DNA from: Manis javanica
Taxonomy: Eukaryota > Chordata > Mammalia > Pholidota > Manidae
Direction: 5' to 3'
Assembly: GCF_040802235.1 (NCBI RefSeq)
Contig: NC_133167.1
Location: 41,538,001-41,602,000, forward strand
Length of the DNA stretch: 64,000 nucleotides
Made by a program: the position numbers and the translations under genes. Positions 1 through 12,089 of this stretch are shown here, piece by piece. The notes beneath the pieces are model-generated. The model saw only the letters and a program-made list of their open reading frames with translations, searched no databases and was not told the origin of the DNA. Within the stretch, counting starts at the first letter, position 1; every line of letters begins with the position of its first letter.

Positions 1-1066
1 AATAAAAGTATAATGCAAGACAGAATATTTGCATAGTCTCAAAATATCTCACCTCAAGATAATTGTTAATTACAAACAGAAGGACAGAAACTTCACAGTG
101 AGAAATATGGCGGACTTCATGTTAACCAAGTACCATTGCCAGTTAAAAGATATGTCAACATCCTATAGCCCCTGAAATGATGCACTGGGAAGGTGAATGA
201 AGGAAACTGCATCACTTCTGTGGTATTCTTGCCAAAGTGCATTATCTCAAATTAATCATGAAAAAACATCAGATAACTCAAATTGAAGGACATTCTGCAA
301 AGTAAGTGGCCTGAACTTATCAAAATTGTCAAAATCATGAAAGGTGGGAAAAGGAGACTAAAGAGACATGATTAGATGCAATGAGGGATCCTGGAATTCT
401 GGAACAGAAAAAGGACACTGATAGGAAGATTGGTGAAATATAGAAAAGGTCTGCAGATTAGTTAATAGTGTAGTTCAATGTTAATTTCCTGGTTGATAAC
501 CAGGAAAGCTGGATGAAGGATACACCAGAACACTCTATAACTTTTGCAAATTTTTGGAAAGCCTAAAATTATTCCAAAATTTAAAGTTTTTTAAAATTAT
601 TTTTTTAAAAATTATCTCTCCATAACAAATTGCTAGAAAAAGGCTATTCCTTGTGTATCACAGTAGAGTAAAAATGTGTATTTAAAAAAATAATTAGAAA
701 TAGTAATTTGTAATTATTCTCACAATAGTTTGAGATGCAGCCCTGTAGAATATTGGGTAAGAAGTGGATGACTGAGGGGTGAAAGGTCATAAAATTAACT
801 TAAAGGTTTGATGTATCCAGGACAGAAAACATTCATTTTTGGTTAGTCTCCAAGCATTAAAATTGCTATATTTCAAAGGTGAAGAGTACTGTGAAAAACA
901 TGGAACATATTCTACTATTACAAATTAATGACCTACCAAAGGGCTTTTACATTTCTTAAATAACATATTTAAATATTGCCATGAAAAAGATACAATGATA
1001 ATTTGAGGATATGGTCTAAAAAACATTTTTTTCTAAATGAGCTCTAATGTTTTGTAAACGTATTAC
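1..1066. other. intron 3' of ANKAR exon 17
   Basis: AT-rich non-coding sequence; no ANKAR exon and no repeat family recognised. The next exon must lie beyond the left edge. Confidence 0.6.
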
Positions 1067-1189
1067 CTTATCTTGTGAGTGAAGAAGATAAAGGACATCA
1101 GCATACTTAAATCCTTCATTTTCTTGTAATTCATTCTGTAACAGGTCATTCCCTAGGACAATGCATGCCAAGGAAAATGCCACTTCAAC
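1067..1189 (-). CDS. ANKAR: ANKAR exon 17, last ANKAR exon in the window
   Basis: 123 nt (41 codons, phase 0 at both ends), acceptor ACATATTTAG, donor GTAATACG. Encodes VEVAFSLACIVLGNDLLQNE and YADVLYLLHSQDK, about residues 1101-1141. The following exons, about 290 codons with the remaining armadillo-like part and the C-terminal tail, are not in positions 1-1066 and must lie to the left. Confidence 0.92.
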
Positions 1190-2831
1190 CTAAATATGTG
1201 GTTTTCAGATATTAATTTATTTTTCACTCATGGTTTATCAACTTATCTATTTCATTATACAGACATATACATGGGATATACGAATTCAAAGACACTTTAA
1301 AAACCATTGATTCCAGTCTTCTAACTAGTATTCAGAGAGTGGCATTTATAGCCTCTGGAGGAATGTCCCTTGCAATTTTTAACAGCTGGGAAAATGTCCT
1401 TTCTCTGTGTGCCAGCACAACCACAAAGCTCCATTTGAGGGCATGGGGAAAGGCAACCAGGATCAGTAGGACATGTGAGGAGAAATTATCTTAAGTGCAT
1501 AGTTGTATCCCTTCCACATCTAAAAAAAAAATTTTTTTTTTAATTTTCTGGCATGGTTAAATAGCTGTTTGGAACTGCTTGTTGGCTCCTGACCATTGAG
1601 TTTGAAGGCTTTAATGGAACACCTATCAATTAAGCCAAGCACTGGGGAGAAGTCCTTAGGAATAGTTCTCCTCCTCTAATTCTGGAGTCATTTAATGCAC
1701 ATTCTGAGCCCTTGAGGAGTATGTAAATGTTTACTATGGGAATGCAATAGATATGTGTTCTAAATACTGTATTATAAATTTCTAAGAAAAATGTTATGAA
1801 TTTGAAAAGCATGATTATTACTGCAAAAATATTTTGTTTACTGTAAATTCTCATTTAAGGAAAAATATTGAAATGTATTGTTTTAACATGTTTAAGAAAT
1901 TGAAAATATATACTGAAATATAGATGGGTACAATTGAAGTAAAGTGTTTTGCCATGAAAATGAATATTCTAAGAAAATACTTTGATGTGGCGTTTCCCAT
2001 AGTCTTTTGAAAATTATTCATACTTTGAAAGTGAGTGTAGTCTTTACATATAATGCAAGCCAAAAAATTGCTAGTATGTGCTCCATCCTTTATAATCACT
2101 TCCATAGCCAGAGAAGCCACATAATTTATATCTTTTCTGATAACACATTCCTTCAAAGAAATAATATGTTTACTTGCATATTTTCCTCCTATGTTATTTC
2201 TATTTTCTCATTTCCAACAAAGCCCATACCAAATTTTGAAGAGAAATGTATTTTTTTCTTATAATTTCCTGCCTGGCCAACTATAGATGTCCTGAATTTC
2301 CAAAGCCATAGTAAAAGATTTGAATAGGTGTGAATGTCATTTTATTAAAGGCATTTTACTAGAAGTAAATAGACGAGTGAATGACTCTTTAACAATTCAT
2401 TAATTCTTCTTAATGTCCTCACTTGAGAAAACTATTGCTGCTACTAGGTTACTAGGTAGAAGGTAGGTTTTGGTGTAACCCTGACAGGATTCACTTATAT
2501 TTGAGAAATTCTGCTGTGTAAATCAAACATCTTCATTATATCCACTCAGTTTTATTAATCAATATTTGAGGAAGTAGGAAAGAAATTCTATGAATAATCA
2601 AATATCTAAGGAATAAAACTTCTTTGATGAGTAAAGACAGAAGACTTTCTTATTATATTTGAAAAAATCATATTTTAATAAAATTTACTATCTTGGTAGC
2701 ACCTTTTTGTTTGAAAGATTAAATATTTTTATTATACTTGTAAACTTGCATAACGATAAAAAGGATTCTTTAGAAATCATATTTCAGTTAAATTTTACAA
2801 TATTAGAAAAAAACATAAACCTTATATGTAC
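1190..2831. other. intron between ANKAR exons 16 and 17
   Basis: AT-rich, with no recognisable repeat family. It contains a near-palindromic A9/T10 run near 1520-1545. The short ORFs here are chance frames. Confidence 0.6.
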
Positions 2832-2938
2832 CTTAATATTAGGAGAAGGGTGATTTCTCAATAGTTGAATGAGTACTGGAAAGGCATTTTCCTCTACAAC
2901 AAAATGTTGACTAATGGGATTGCTTGTATGGGCAACAC
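2832..2938 (-). CDS. ANKAR: ANKAR exon 16, armadillo repeat
   Basis: 107 nt, acceptor TTCTTACAG, donor GTACATATAAG. Encodes VAHTSNPISQHFVVEENAF, then PVLIQLLRNHPSPNIK, about residues 1065-1100. Found by looking for the missing armadillo helix between exons 15 and 17. Confidence 0.92.
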
Positions 2939-3734
2939 CTGTAAGAATCCACATGTCAATGGGAGTATTTTTTCCATCTTGGAAATCGTAAAATCAAACA
3001 TAGCTTGATATGTTTAGTTGACAAAGTGTTCTAGCATAAATGGTTAGTAAATTACAAAGGGAAATGCTCTATTGACGCTATTTACCTGAATTAATTTTTT
3101 AAAAGGCAAAGTGAATAAACATGGGAAATTTACTATTAGAAATGTGGGTTCAGTTTTCTAATAGTCACAAAACAAAGAAATGAGAAATGCTAGACTATTA
3201 ATGAATAATATTACAAAAGTTACCATTTATTAAAGAATTATTGTATGCAAAAGTACTTAAGCTTATAGTTGCTATTGTTTTCCATAAAAAGTTTTATGAA
3301 AATGACTAGAGTAAATTACCTGTTTAAAATTTCTGGGTTCCTTAAATACACATACTAAAAAATAATCTATCTCCTTTTATAATATGCTACTTAAATTGCA
3401 GGCATAATCTCAATGAAGAAATGTAAGTCATGTCATCTCTTTCTAGTGGACATGAAGAAAATTTGAATTCTATTCTTTTGCCAATAAATGTCACAACAGA
3501 TATATAGTGGGTTTATATACTTAAATATAAATACAAGATTGGGCCTCTTTACAGACAATGAAGAGACGCCATCTACTTACTATGATTTTTTTTTTTTCTT
3601 GAAGAAACTGGGGGAAATAGAAGATAAATAGAGATAAAAAGAACACTTTTATCTCCTTGTCTCCTACTCCCCTACTGGCCACCTGGGGATGTGCACAAAC
3701 ACTAATCACAAGAAAGTTCTTCCTTCAGCTTGAC

Positions 3735-3990
3735 AGGTATTGAATTCCTAATGCATCAGACACTGAGTAGAAAGTAGGACTAAAAAGAGGAATTAGAATC
3801 TCTGCTCTCAAGGGGTTTATATTTTATAGGGGAAGCAACTGTTTAAATATGTGATTTCCATACTGTGCAGTAAGTGTTTTAATAGAGGTAAAGAAAAATA
3901 CACTTGAAGTGCAAAACAGGGATTGCTTAATTCAGAATAGGTGGAAAATGAGTAGGTAGAGACATTTCAGCAGGGAAAGATGTTAGGTGT
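3735..3990 (-). mobile_element. L2 3'-end fragment, antisense
   Basis: Degraded version of the reverse complement of the L2 tail (…cagacactgagtagaaagtagga…, ctctcaaggggtttatattt). It lacks the terminal repeat and target duplications, as expected for an ancient element. Confidence 0.5.
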
Positions 3991-4574
3991 GGGTCTCAAA
4001 AAATGAGGATTTTTACTAATAATGATTATGATGAGGGTGGTGGTGTTACAAGAAGACTACTCTCAAATCTTTGACTGAATATTCACATGTTAATAATGAG
4101 ATGAAACTCCATTAAGATGAGAAAAGAACCATGACAACATTCTTCAACCAGCTAGAACATTTTTGGAGGAAATACAGTGAACTGGAGATAAATTTTGTTT
4201 CCTCTTTTCTAAAAGAAGCATTGTACAGTCAGGTCCATACATTCATAAAAGTCAACAAAGGATCCAGCTTTTTGTTTTTCGTTGGTCACTCACTGACAGT
4301 TCCACCGCATTTTTCAGATATCCCAAAATGTTCATTCCTTTGCGATGAAAAGAACAACTAGACCGAGTGACCACTTTATAAGCAAAGAATTGTTAAGGAA
4401 AGAGACTGGAATTGAAAAATGTGCACCAGCCTTAGAAACTCTTCTGTCTTCAAAAGGATACACTTCTTAAGTTTCAAAAGAAGAAATATTTTTATCCTAA
4501 AATTAAAAAATGAGATGCCTTTAAGTGAAAGAGTCAAGGCTAATTGTCTTTGTTTTCTTTAAAAACTAGAGTTT

Positions 4575-4937
4575 TCACTTTTACAATATGATGTTTCAGA
4601 CTCACCACATGCCTGCTCTGACTCCTTTTAATGAGGAACAGTATTTAGAAATCAAGATTTGGGTTCTAGGTATGCTCATTACTACTGGAATATCATTGCT
4701 TCTAGACTCTTAGCAGGGCAACACCAGGAAAATACATACATTTCCAATTTTCAATTCCAGTCTAATGTCACAAGATTCTTTATAGCCTTCCCACATTCTG
4801 TATATTTCTTCTCACAGTGAGAACCCAGTAATGTCAGCACATTCATTCATTTGTTCAGTCCTACAATACGTACAGCACTGGTTCAGAGCTGCTACACCCA
4901 TAACAGTAGGAAATACAAATCCACTAGGAATTCAAAA
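4575..4937. repeat. recent duplication, copy A
   Basis: About 362 bp, nearly identical to 7050-7410 in the same orientation, 2.47 kb away. Over the whole alignment I see one substitution and two small indels. It lies in the intron 3' of exon 15. Its family, if any, is not recognised and it has no poly(A) tail. Confidence 0.95.
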
Positions 4938-5115
4938 CTCTAGACTGATAGAAAATTCTTAATTATATGCTTTTTACTCTTGAAAGTCTTGGAGAGATAA
5001 AATAATTATACTAGCCTTTTATATATTGAATATGGTGTAGGACTCTAACAGCAGAGTAGAGAGGAAGAGATATATCTTACTCATATTTTTAAAAATTGAG
5101 AATAAGTTTACAGAC

Positions 5116-5277
5116 CAATACAAATGGATCCCACTGCTCTGATGACACTCAGAAGTGTGCCTTCAGCTAGTTCACGAATTCGTAGTAAGCGAACCAATGG
5201 TGCAATACCATTCCCTTCACATATTTTATTTTGATGCATCCTGCTGTCTTTACTTAGAGCTATGACCGCTTCACCTC
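5116..5277 (-). CDS. ANKAR: ANKAR exon 15, armadillo repeat
   Basis: 162 nt, acceptor TTTGCCAG. Encodes GGEAVIALSKDSRMHQNKIC and GNGIAPLVRLLRIRELAEGT, ending VGSICIG, about residues 1011-1064. The donor chosen is the weak ATTG|GTCTGT, because it is the one that gives the right phase and the conserved G-V-A-H-T junction with exon 16. The GT four bases downstream (GTAAAC) would shift the frame. Confidence 0.9.
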
Positions 5278-5361
5278 CTGGCAAAGAAAAGTGAGAAATA
5301 TATCTGATACTACGATGCTCTGTTCTATATTGTGCAGATTTATGTATAGAAAATAACTTAC

Positions 5362-5515
5362 CAACATACTGCATCTTAGCTGATGGTGACAAAAGCATAT
5401 TTATTATAAGGGTGTATCCAATCTGTTCTGCCATGTACTTCTGTTGTTTCAGTGTTTGTCCTGCCAAGGCCCAAAGTGCTACAGCTGCTTGTTCCTTAAC
5501 ATCTATTTGAAATGC
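5362..5515 (-). CDS. ANKAR: ANKAR exon 14, armadillo repeat
   Basis: 154 nt, acceptor TTTAAACAG, donor GTAAGTTATT. Encodes AFQIDVKEQAAVALWALAGQ and MLLSPSAKMQYV, about residues 960-1010. The A-V-A-L-W-A-L-A-G core is typical of armadillo helix 2. An ORF reads on through the short 84-bp intron into the next exon in the same frame, but the intron has good splice sites and is removed in the known protein. Confidence 0.94.
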
Positions 5516-5681
5516 CTGTTTAAAAAAATATTCCATTCATTCAATGGACATTTAATGAACACTGAAGGAATGTATGTTTTATATAATATTCCAGAATTGA
5601 TTTTCATTTCTTTACAGCTAATTAAATTCAATATTGTCTACTTTGTCTAAGAAAAATGGTAAGTACTCATAAAATTCCTAC

Positions 5682-5923
5682 CTTGAGGAGTTTTAAAAGA
5701 TATTTACTTAATGATTTTTCCAGAAATGCTTTCTGTATAGGAGGGTTGTAACTTGCCAATGATTCCACAGCCATTGCACCCTTCACTTGGACACTGACTT
5801 GTTTCCCTTTGAAAAGAGCCACCAGAGGAGGAATGGCTCCTTCCAGGGCCACCACATTCTGAACATCCTTATTGTCACGTGAAACCTCAGCAATTGTAGC
5901 AGAAGATACAGCCTTCAACACAT
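5682..5923 (-). CDS. ANKAR: ANKAR exon 13, armadillo repeat
   Basis: 242 nt, acceptor CATTTGAAG, donor GTAGGAATT, about residues 879-959. Encodes DVLKAVSSATIAEVSRDNKD, then an armadillo repeat EGAIPPLVALFKGKQVSVQV followed by KGAMAVESLAS, and ends KYLLKLLK. Frame is open and phase matches both neighbours. Confidence 0.95.
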
Positions 5924-6054
5924 CTTCAAATGAATTCAAGAACCAGTTAAATATATCTTTTACAAAGTAAGAATATTAAAGTGCAGCACATCATTAGTTT
6001 CCCATAAAAAATCAAATTTATAGTTAATAGAAAATTTAGAAAGTAAAGAAAAAT

Positions 6055-6420
6055 GGACAAAAGAAATAAAACTCTGGATTATCACCATCCAAATGCAAAC
6101 ATTTCATTTAATCATTTCTAGTTTTTATGCATATAGTTTGGTGTTATACACATATTTAATATAGTTGTTCTATAAACACAATATTCTATTCTACAGTTTA
6201 CTACCAAAACATTTCCCCACTTTTTTATGAACATCAGTGCCTCCTAAATATTACATTAATGGGTGTACTATATTTCCTTATCCATTTGCATATTTAAAAA
6301 CATACATTGTTTCCACCTTTTCACTGTTTTAAACAATGCTTAGGAAAAATTTTGGCACACAAGGTATTTCCTTCCTGTCTGTATCTTTTTCCCTTAGTAT
6401 AGAGTTCCAGGAATTACTGG
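6055..6420. mobile_element. old L1-type fragment
   Basis: Contains text typical of old L1M 3' regions (cattgtttccaccttttcac, ttttaaacaatgcttagga) at high divergence. Boundaries are approximate. Confidence 0.35.
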
Positions 6421-6965
6421 AATAATTTAATATATCCCAGTAAATTGCTCAAAAGTGATAATAGCATCTCACCCTTCCATAGAGTATGAGCGTACCAATG
6501 TTACTGTGTCTTTTTAATTATATATATTATCATTAAGAATAAATATAGATAAATTTTGCTAATTTGATAAAAAATTGTCTCATTTTATTTTGTATTTTTA
6601 GTTGCTGGTGAGTATAAACATTTTCATATATGCTTATTATCCAGTTGCATTTGTTCTTTTAAACTTTATAGAAAAATGCAAGAATAAGTTAGAGATTCAT
6701 TTACAAGATTTAGCAACAATTGATATTTTTTGCCCAAACCAATCTTTACTATGATATTTGAAAAATATTAATTTTCCAAATCTGTAACTCCCTTCACATT
6801 TATCAGTTGGCATTCCACTATAAAGAAGAGCTCTGCCTACTTATTTATTTTGCATTTATCCAGTCATCAAGACAAACTCTTGGATTTTTGCTTTACTTTT
6901 GAGTTATAATCCATTAATTTCCTTATTTGCATTGGTAGCCAAATTGTCCAAGATTTAGCAGTTGT

Positions 6966-7002
6966 CCAACTTGAAGGACTAGTGGGGGCCCCTTCAAGTT
7001 GG
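6966..7002. repeat. 12-bp perfect inverted repeat
   Basis: CCAACTTGAAGG at 6966-6977 and CCTTCAAGTTGG at 6991-7002, separated by a 13-base G-rich loop. It could extrude as a hairpin. It lies 48 bp upstream of duplication copy B. Confidence 0.9.
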
Positions 7003-7049
7003 CCTCTGTTTCCTTTAGATATACCTCCATCATTTTTTATAGTATTTCC

Positions 7050-7410
7050 TCACTTTTACAATATGATGTTTCAGACTCACCACATGCCTGCTCTGACTCC
7101 TTTTAATGAGGAACAGTATTTAGAAATCAAGATTTGGGTTCTAGGTATGCTCATTACTACTGGAATATCATTGCTTCTAGACTCTTAGCAGGGCAACACC
7201 AGGAAAATACATACATTTCCAATTTTCAATTCCAGTCTAATGTCACAAGATTCTTTATAGCCTTCCCACATTCTGTATATTTCTTCTCACAGTGAGAACC
7301 CAGTAATGTCAACACATTCATTCATTTGTTCAGTCCTACAATACGTACAGCACTGGTTCAGAGCTGCTACAACCCATAACAGGAAATACAAATCCACTAG
7401 GAATTCAAAA
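7050..7410. repeat. recent duplication, copy B
   Basis: Partner of 4575-4937, in the long intron 5' of exon 13. Its borders (…atttcct|cactttta…, …aattcaaaa|tatattt…) share only the junction bases with copy A's flanks. A hairpin lies about 48 bp upstream. Confidence 0.95.
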
Positions 7411-7529
7411 TATATTTGGTTTTTTTCTCCCCTAGACTAAGGCTATATAGTAAAGCACTGTTCGAAAGTTATTTGTATTCTTTTTTCTTTTTCTTTTTAA
7501 ATCTAGTTATGTAATGCATTTTAAGAACA

Positions 7530-7845
7530 TTCGGGGAGAGATTAAAGATGGCGGTGTGAGAGGTGAGACAGAGAACTCCTCCCCAAAACCACACATAACA
7601 TAAAAATATAGTTAATACAACTAATCCTAAAAGAGCGACAGAAAAGAAGGCTGTGCCAGACTGCATACACCAGGAGAACAGAGCAGACCTCACGAAAAAG
7701 GAGTATATATCAATGATAACCTTAAAAAAAAAGAAACCCTAGGCAGTGGCCGCCCCTCTCCTTGTTACCAGCTCTCGAGAAATTGGTCATTGTCCCCTGT
7801 CAAAGGTCCTCTGACCATTCCCACCACACAGAAAAAAAAAAAAGA
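7530..7845 (+). mobile_element. short L1 5'-UTR-derived element with poly(A)
   Basis: Begins with an L1 5' start (GATTAAAGATGGCGGTGTGAG) similar to the starts at 11609 and in the 13.6-kb L1, but after about 180 bp it diverges into non-L1 sequence and ends in an A12 run at 7830-7842. A weak 7-bp direct repeat (AAGAACA) flanks it. It may be an internally deleted or spliced L1 derivative. Confidence 0.45.
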
Positions 7846-8182
7846 ACACAAGGTTCATTTGTTTCTGTTTGTATTAAATTTTAGTTTCCCCCTTGTAGCC
7901 TTGTAGAGTTAATAGTTAATGCATTTTTAAAAATATATGACGTGTTTCCAAACGTTAAAACTTTTCCAAAGGTGTTTTTGGATTCAAGCATCTAGACTCT
8001 AAATCTACCATTTGTTCTTTCATAGATGATCTATTCGGGTTAATTATCTTGATTAAGGTCTTATCAGTCTATATACCCACTTTATAGTCAAGTATATAAA
8101 CTTTTTTTTTGCTTTTAATGTCTAAGCCATTCATTTTTTTTAAACCCATTGATTTCTAGATGAGTGCTAAACTCAAGTAACT

Positions 8183-10500
8183 TATTTTTTTGGTATCATT
8201 AATCTACAATTACATGGGCAACATTACAGTTACTAGACTTCCCACTTGGTCAAGTCGCCACCACATACCCCATTACAGTCACTGTCCATCAGCGTAGTAA
8301 GATGCTATAGAGTCACTACTTGTCTTCTCTGTGTTGTACAACCCTCCACGTGCCCCCTGCCTACACCATGTGTGCTAATCGTAATGCCCCTATCCCCCCC
8401 TTATCTCTCCCTTCCCACCCATCCTCCCCAGTCCCTTTCCCTTCAGTAACTGTTAGTCCATTCTTGGGTTCTGTGAGTCTGCTGCTGTTTTGTTCCGTTT
8501 TTTTTTTTTGTTGTTGTTCTTCTACTCCACAGATGAGTGAAATCATTTGATACTTGTCTTTCTCTGCCTGACTTTTTTCACTGAGCATAACACCCTCTAG
8601 CTCCATCCATGTTGTTGCAAATGGTAGGATTTGTTTTCTTCTTATGGCTGAATAATATTTCATTGTGTATATGTACCACATCTTCTTTATCCATTCATCT
8701 ACTGATGGACACTTAGGCTGCTTCCATTTCTTGGTTATTGTAAATAGTGCTGCAATAAACATAGGGGTACATATGTATTTTTCAAACTGGGCTGCTGCAT
8801 TCTTAGGGTAAATTCCTAGGAGTGGAATTCCTGAGTCAAATGGTATTTCTATTTTTAGTTTTTTGAGGAACCTCCATACTGCTTTCCACAATGGTTGAAC
8901 TAATTTACATTCCCACCAGCAGTGTAGGAGGGTTCCCCTTTCTCCGCAATCTCACCAACATTTGTTATTGTTTGTCTTTTGGATGGTGGCGATCCTTACT
9001 GGTGTGAGGTGATATTCATTGTGGTTTTAATTTGCATTTCTCTGATGATTAGCAATGTGGAGCATCTTTTCATGTGCCTGTTGGCCATCTGAATTTCTTC
9101 TCTGGAGAACTGTCTGTTCAGGTCCTCTGCCCATTTTTTAATAGGAATATTAGCTTTTTGTTTGCTGAGGTGTGTGAACTCTTTATATATTTTGAATGTC
9201 AACCCTTTATTGGATCTGTCATTTATGAATATATTCTCCCATACTGTAGGATGCCTTTTTGTTCTCTTGATGATGTCCTTTGCTGTACAGAAGCTTTTCA
9301 GCTTGATATACTCCCACTTGTTCATTTTTGCTTTTGTTTCCCCTGCCCCAGGAGATATGTTCATGAAGAAGTTGCTCATGTTTATGTCCAAGAGATTTTT
9401 GCCTATGTCTTTTTCTAAGAGTTTTATGGTTTCATGACTTACATTCAGGTCTTTGATCCATTTTGAGTTTACTTTTGTGTATGGGGTTAGACAATGATCC
9501 AGTTTCATTTTTTTACATGTAGCTGTCCAGTTTTACCAACACCAGCTATTGAAGAGGCTGTCATTTCCCCATTGTATATCCATGGCTCCTTTATTGTATA
9601 TTAATTGACCATATATGTTTGGGATAATTTCTGGACTCTCTATTCTGTTTCACTGGTCTGTGGGTCTGTTCTTGTGTGGGTACCAAATTGTCTTGATTAC
9701 TGCGGCTTTGTAGTAGAGCTTGAAGTTGGGAAGCAAGAACCCCCCTGCTCTATCCTTCCTTCTCAGGATTGCTTTGGCTATTTGGGGTCTCTTGTGGTTC
9801 CATTTGAATTTAGAACTATTTGTTCCAGTTCATTGAAGAATGATGTTGGTATTTTGATAGGGATTGCATTGAATCTGTAGATTGCTTTAGGCAGGATGGC
9901 CATTTTGACGATAGTAATTCTTCCTAGCCAAGAGCATGGGATGAATTTCCATTTGTTAGGGTCCTCTTTAATTTCTCTTAGGCGTGTCTTGTAGTTTTCA
10001 GGATATAGGTCTTTCACTTCCTTGGTCAGGTTTATTCCTAAGTATTTTATTCATTTTGATGCTATTGTGAATGGAATTGTTTTCCTGATTTCTCTTTCTG
10101 TTAGCTCATCATTAGTGTATAGGAAAGCAACAGATTTCTGTGTGTTAATTTTGTATCCTGCAACTTTGCTGAATTCAGATATTAGTTCTAGTAGTTTTGG
10201 AGTGGAGTATTTAGGGTTTTCTTAATGTACAATATCATGTCATCTGCAAATAGTGACAGCTTGACTTCTTCTTTACCAGTCTGGATAGCCTATATTTCTT
10301 TGTTTTGTCTGATTGCCATAGCTAGGACCTCCAGTACTATATTGAATAACAGTGGGGAGAGTGGGCATCCCTGTCTTGTTCCCGATCTTAGGTGAAAAGC
10401 TTTCAGCTTCTCGCTTTTAAGTATGATGCTGGCTGTGGGTCTGTCATATATGGCCTTTATTATGTTGAGGTACTTGTCCTCTATACCCATTATATTAACT
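8183..10500 (-). mobile_element. L1 3' half, antisense
   Basis: Minus-strand L1. The 3' UTR starts near 8183 and the ORF2 C-terminal part follows; minus-strand frames at 8361-8891, 8996-9508, 9778-10017 and 10290-10529 read L1 ORF2 protein ([58 protein letters not shown]). It is 5'-truncated in the reverse transcriptase domain near the [12 protein letters not shown] motif and broken by frameshifts, so it is inactive. Plus-strand frames over it are shadows. Confidence 0.9.
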
Positions 10501-10534
10501 TTTTTGTTGTGCATATTTTCATCACTCAATCATA

Positions 10535-10840
10535 TCTTTATTCAGCAAATATTTTATTAAATGACTACTAGTCAGGCACTATCCTAGGCACTGAGAAACA
10601 GTGATGAACCAACAGACAAAGTTCTTGACCCTGTGGAGCAGCTCAAAGGCCAGAAGGATAAAACAATAATAATAAGCTCGTTATTACTTTAGAGTAAAAT
10701 AAGAGAGAAAAGGAGTGATAGAAAATGATAGAAGGTGATTTCCTTTTGAACTAGGAAGGTTAGTGGATTTAAAGGTTATGCTAGAAATTTGGACTTTATC
10801 CTGGGTGACAGAGCCACAGATAATTTAAAGGAGGGGAAAG
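10535..10840 (-). mobile_element. L2 3'-end fragment, antisense
   Basis: Reads tttattcagcaaatatttta, then aggcactatcctaggcactg, the reverse complement of the L2 terminus. Divergence is high. It abuts the truncated end of the antisense L1. Confidence 0.6.
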
Positions 10841-11760
10841 ATAATACTCAACTTTGCACTTCAGATACATCACTCTAGTAACACTTGGAATACTGTTAGC
10901 CAAATAGGTTAATAAAATTTAGAGTTGGGGTGAACCGTTCTTTTACCACATATTCCTGCATCAGTCCAAAAAGTAAAAATCCCTACTATGAGTTTCCATT
11001 TAGGAACATCATTCATTCCTTCCATAAAAGGAGTAGTGAGTTGCATAATTTCTGAATTTGAAGAATGAACCACTGCAAATGCATGGCTTACGTTTTTTTT
11101 TGGCACTTTTTGCTATTTTCTCAAAACAAGCTTTCCGATAATAAGGTTTAAGTTTTGACATGTGTTTGATTCTTCCTGTGTCTGTTTATCAACTGAATCC
11201 AAACTCTAACTGGAGAGGGCATAGGTTGTCTACTTAGCAACTCAGTAATCCAAACAAGCTCTTAAACTCAGAGGCAAGGCTAGGGTTGTAGATAGAGAAC
11301 TGGGAAGAATAGATGATAACCTTAGTGAAGTTCTTATGGGTAAACAAGATTACTTTAGGAAAGTGTGTTGTGTAAAAAAGCAACTGACTAAGAATAGAAC
11401 CTCTAAGAACTCCAACTTTTAAGAGTTGGGTGGAAGAAAGCCTAATGGTGAAAGTTGTCTTTTTCTAAAACTCTTGGGGTCAGAATTCCAAAGCTTGCAG
11501 ATTTTAGAAGGTGATGAGTACTTACACTATATACTACATCCCAAGTTGTCTAGTAAAAAAACAGTTGTGCAATGAAATGTGAATAATCATTCTAAAAACA
11601 ATGAGGTGGAAGATGGCAGCATGAGTAGGGCGCAGAAATCTCTCAAAACCATATGTAAGCTGATGGACAGTAATCGTAATGTGGTTGTTAGGGGGGACCT
11701 GATATAGGGGAGAGCATAGTAAACATAGTATTCTTCATGTAGGTATAGATTAAAAATTAA

Positions 11761-11794
11761 AAAAAAAAGAAAGAAAGAAAGAAAGAAAGAAAAG
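11761..11794. repeat. (AAAG)n microsatellite on a poly(A) tract
   Basis: Run of A followed by about six GAAA repeats, typical of an ageing L1 poly(A) tail, here the tail of the L1 3'-UTR piece. Confidence 0.9.
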
Positions 11795-12089
11795 GGGGAT
11801 TACTCCTTGATAGGATAAAACCATTGGTAAATCAAAGATCAACGCATGCTTTAAATATCCTTAATGTTGATCGCTTAAAGAGTGTCAGATGATCAGCTAT
11901 GGAGGTACTCTTTTCTGATAATATTCCTTTCTCTTAATAAAAAATAAAAAAAAAAAAAAGCAGTTACTGTGTGCTGACCTCCAGTGAGTTCTGCACAGTG
12001 GTATAGAGGGCATGCCAAAGTGTGGGCAAAGGGTCTGTTTGTTTCTATGCAGAAGACCAAGGCCTAGCTTTGATACCCAGAAAATGAAC

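Noticed and set aside
8246-9437. Plus-strand open frames over 8.2-9.4 kb
   Set aside because: They are antisense shadows of L1 ORF2, which reads well on the minus strand.
11761-11794. CRISPR-like or regulatory short repeats
   Set aside because: Simple (AAAG)n growth of a poly(A) tail. No CRISPR, operon or other prokaryotic feature is expected or seen in this mammalian DNA.
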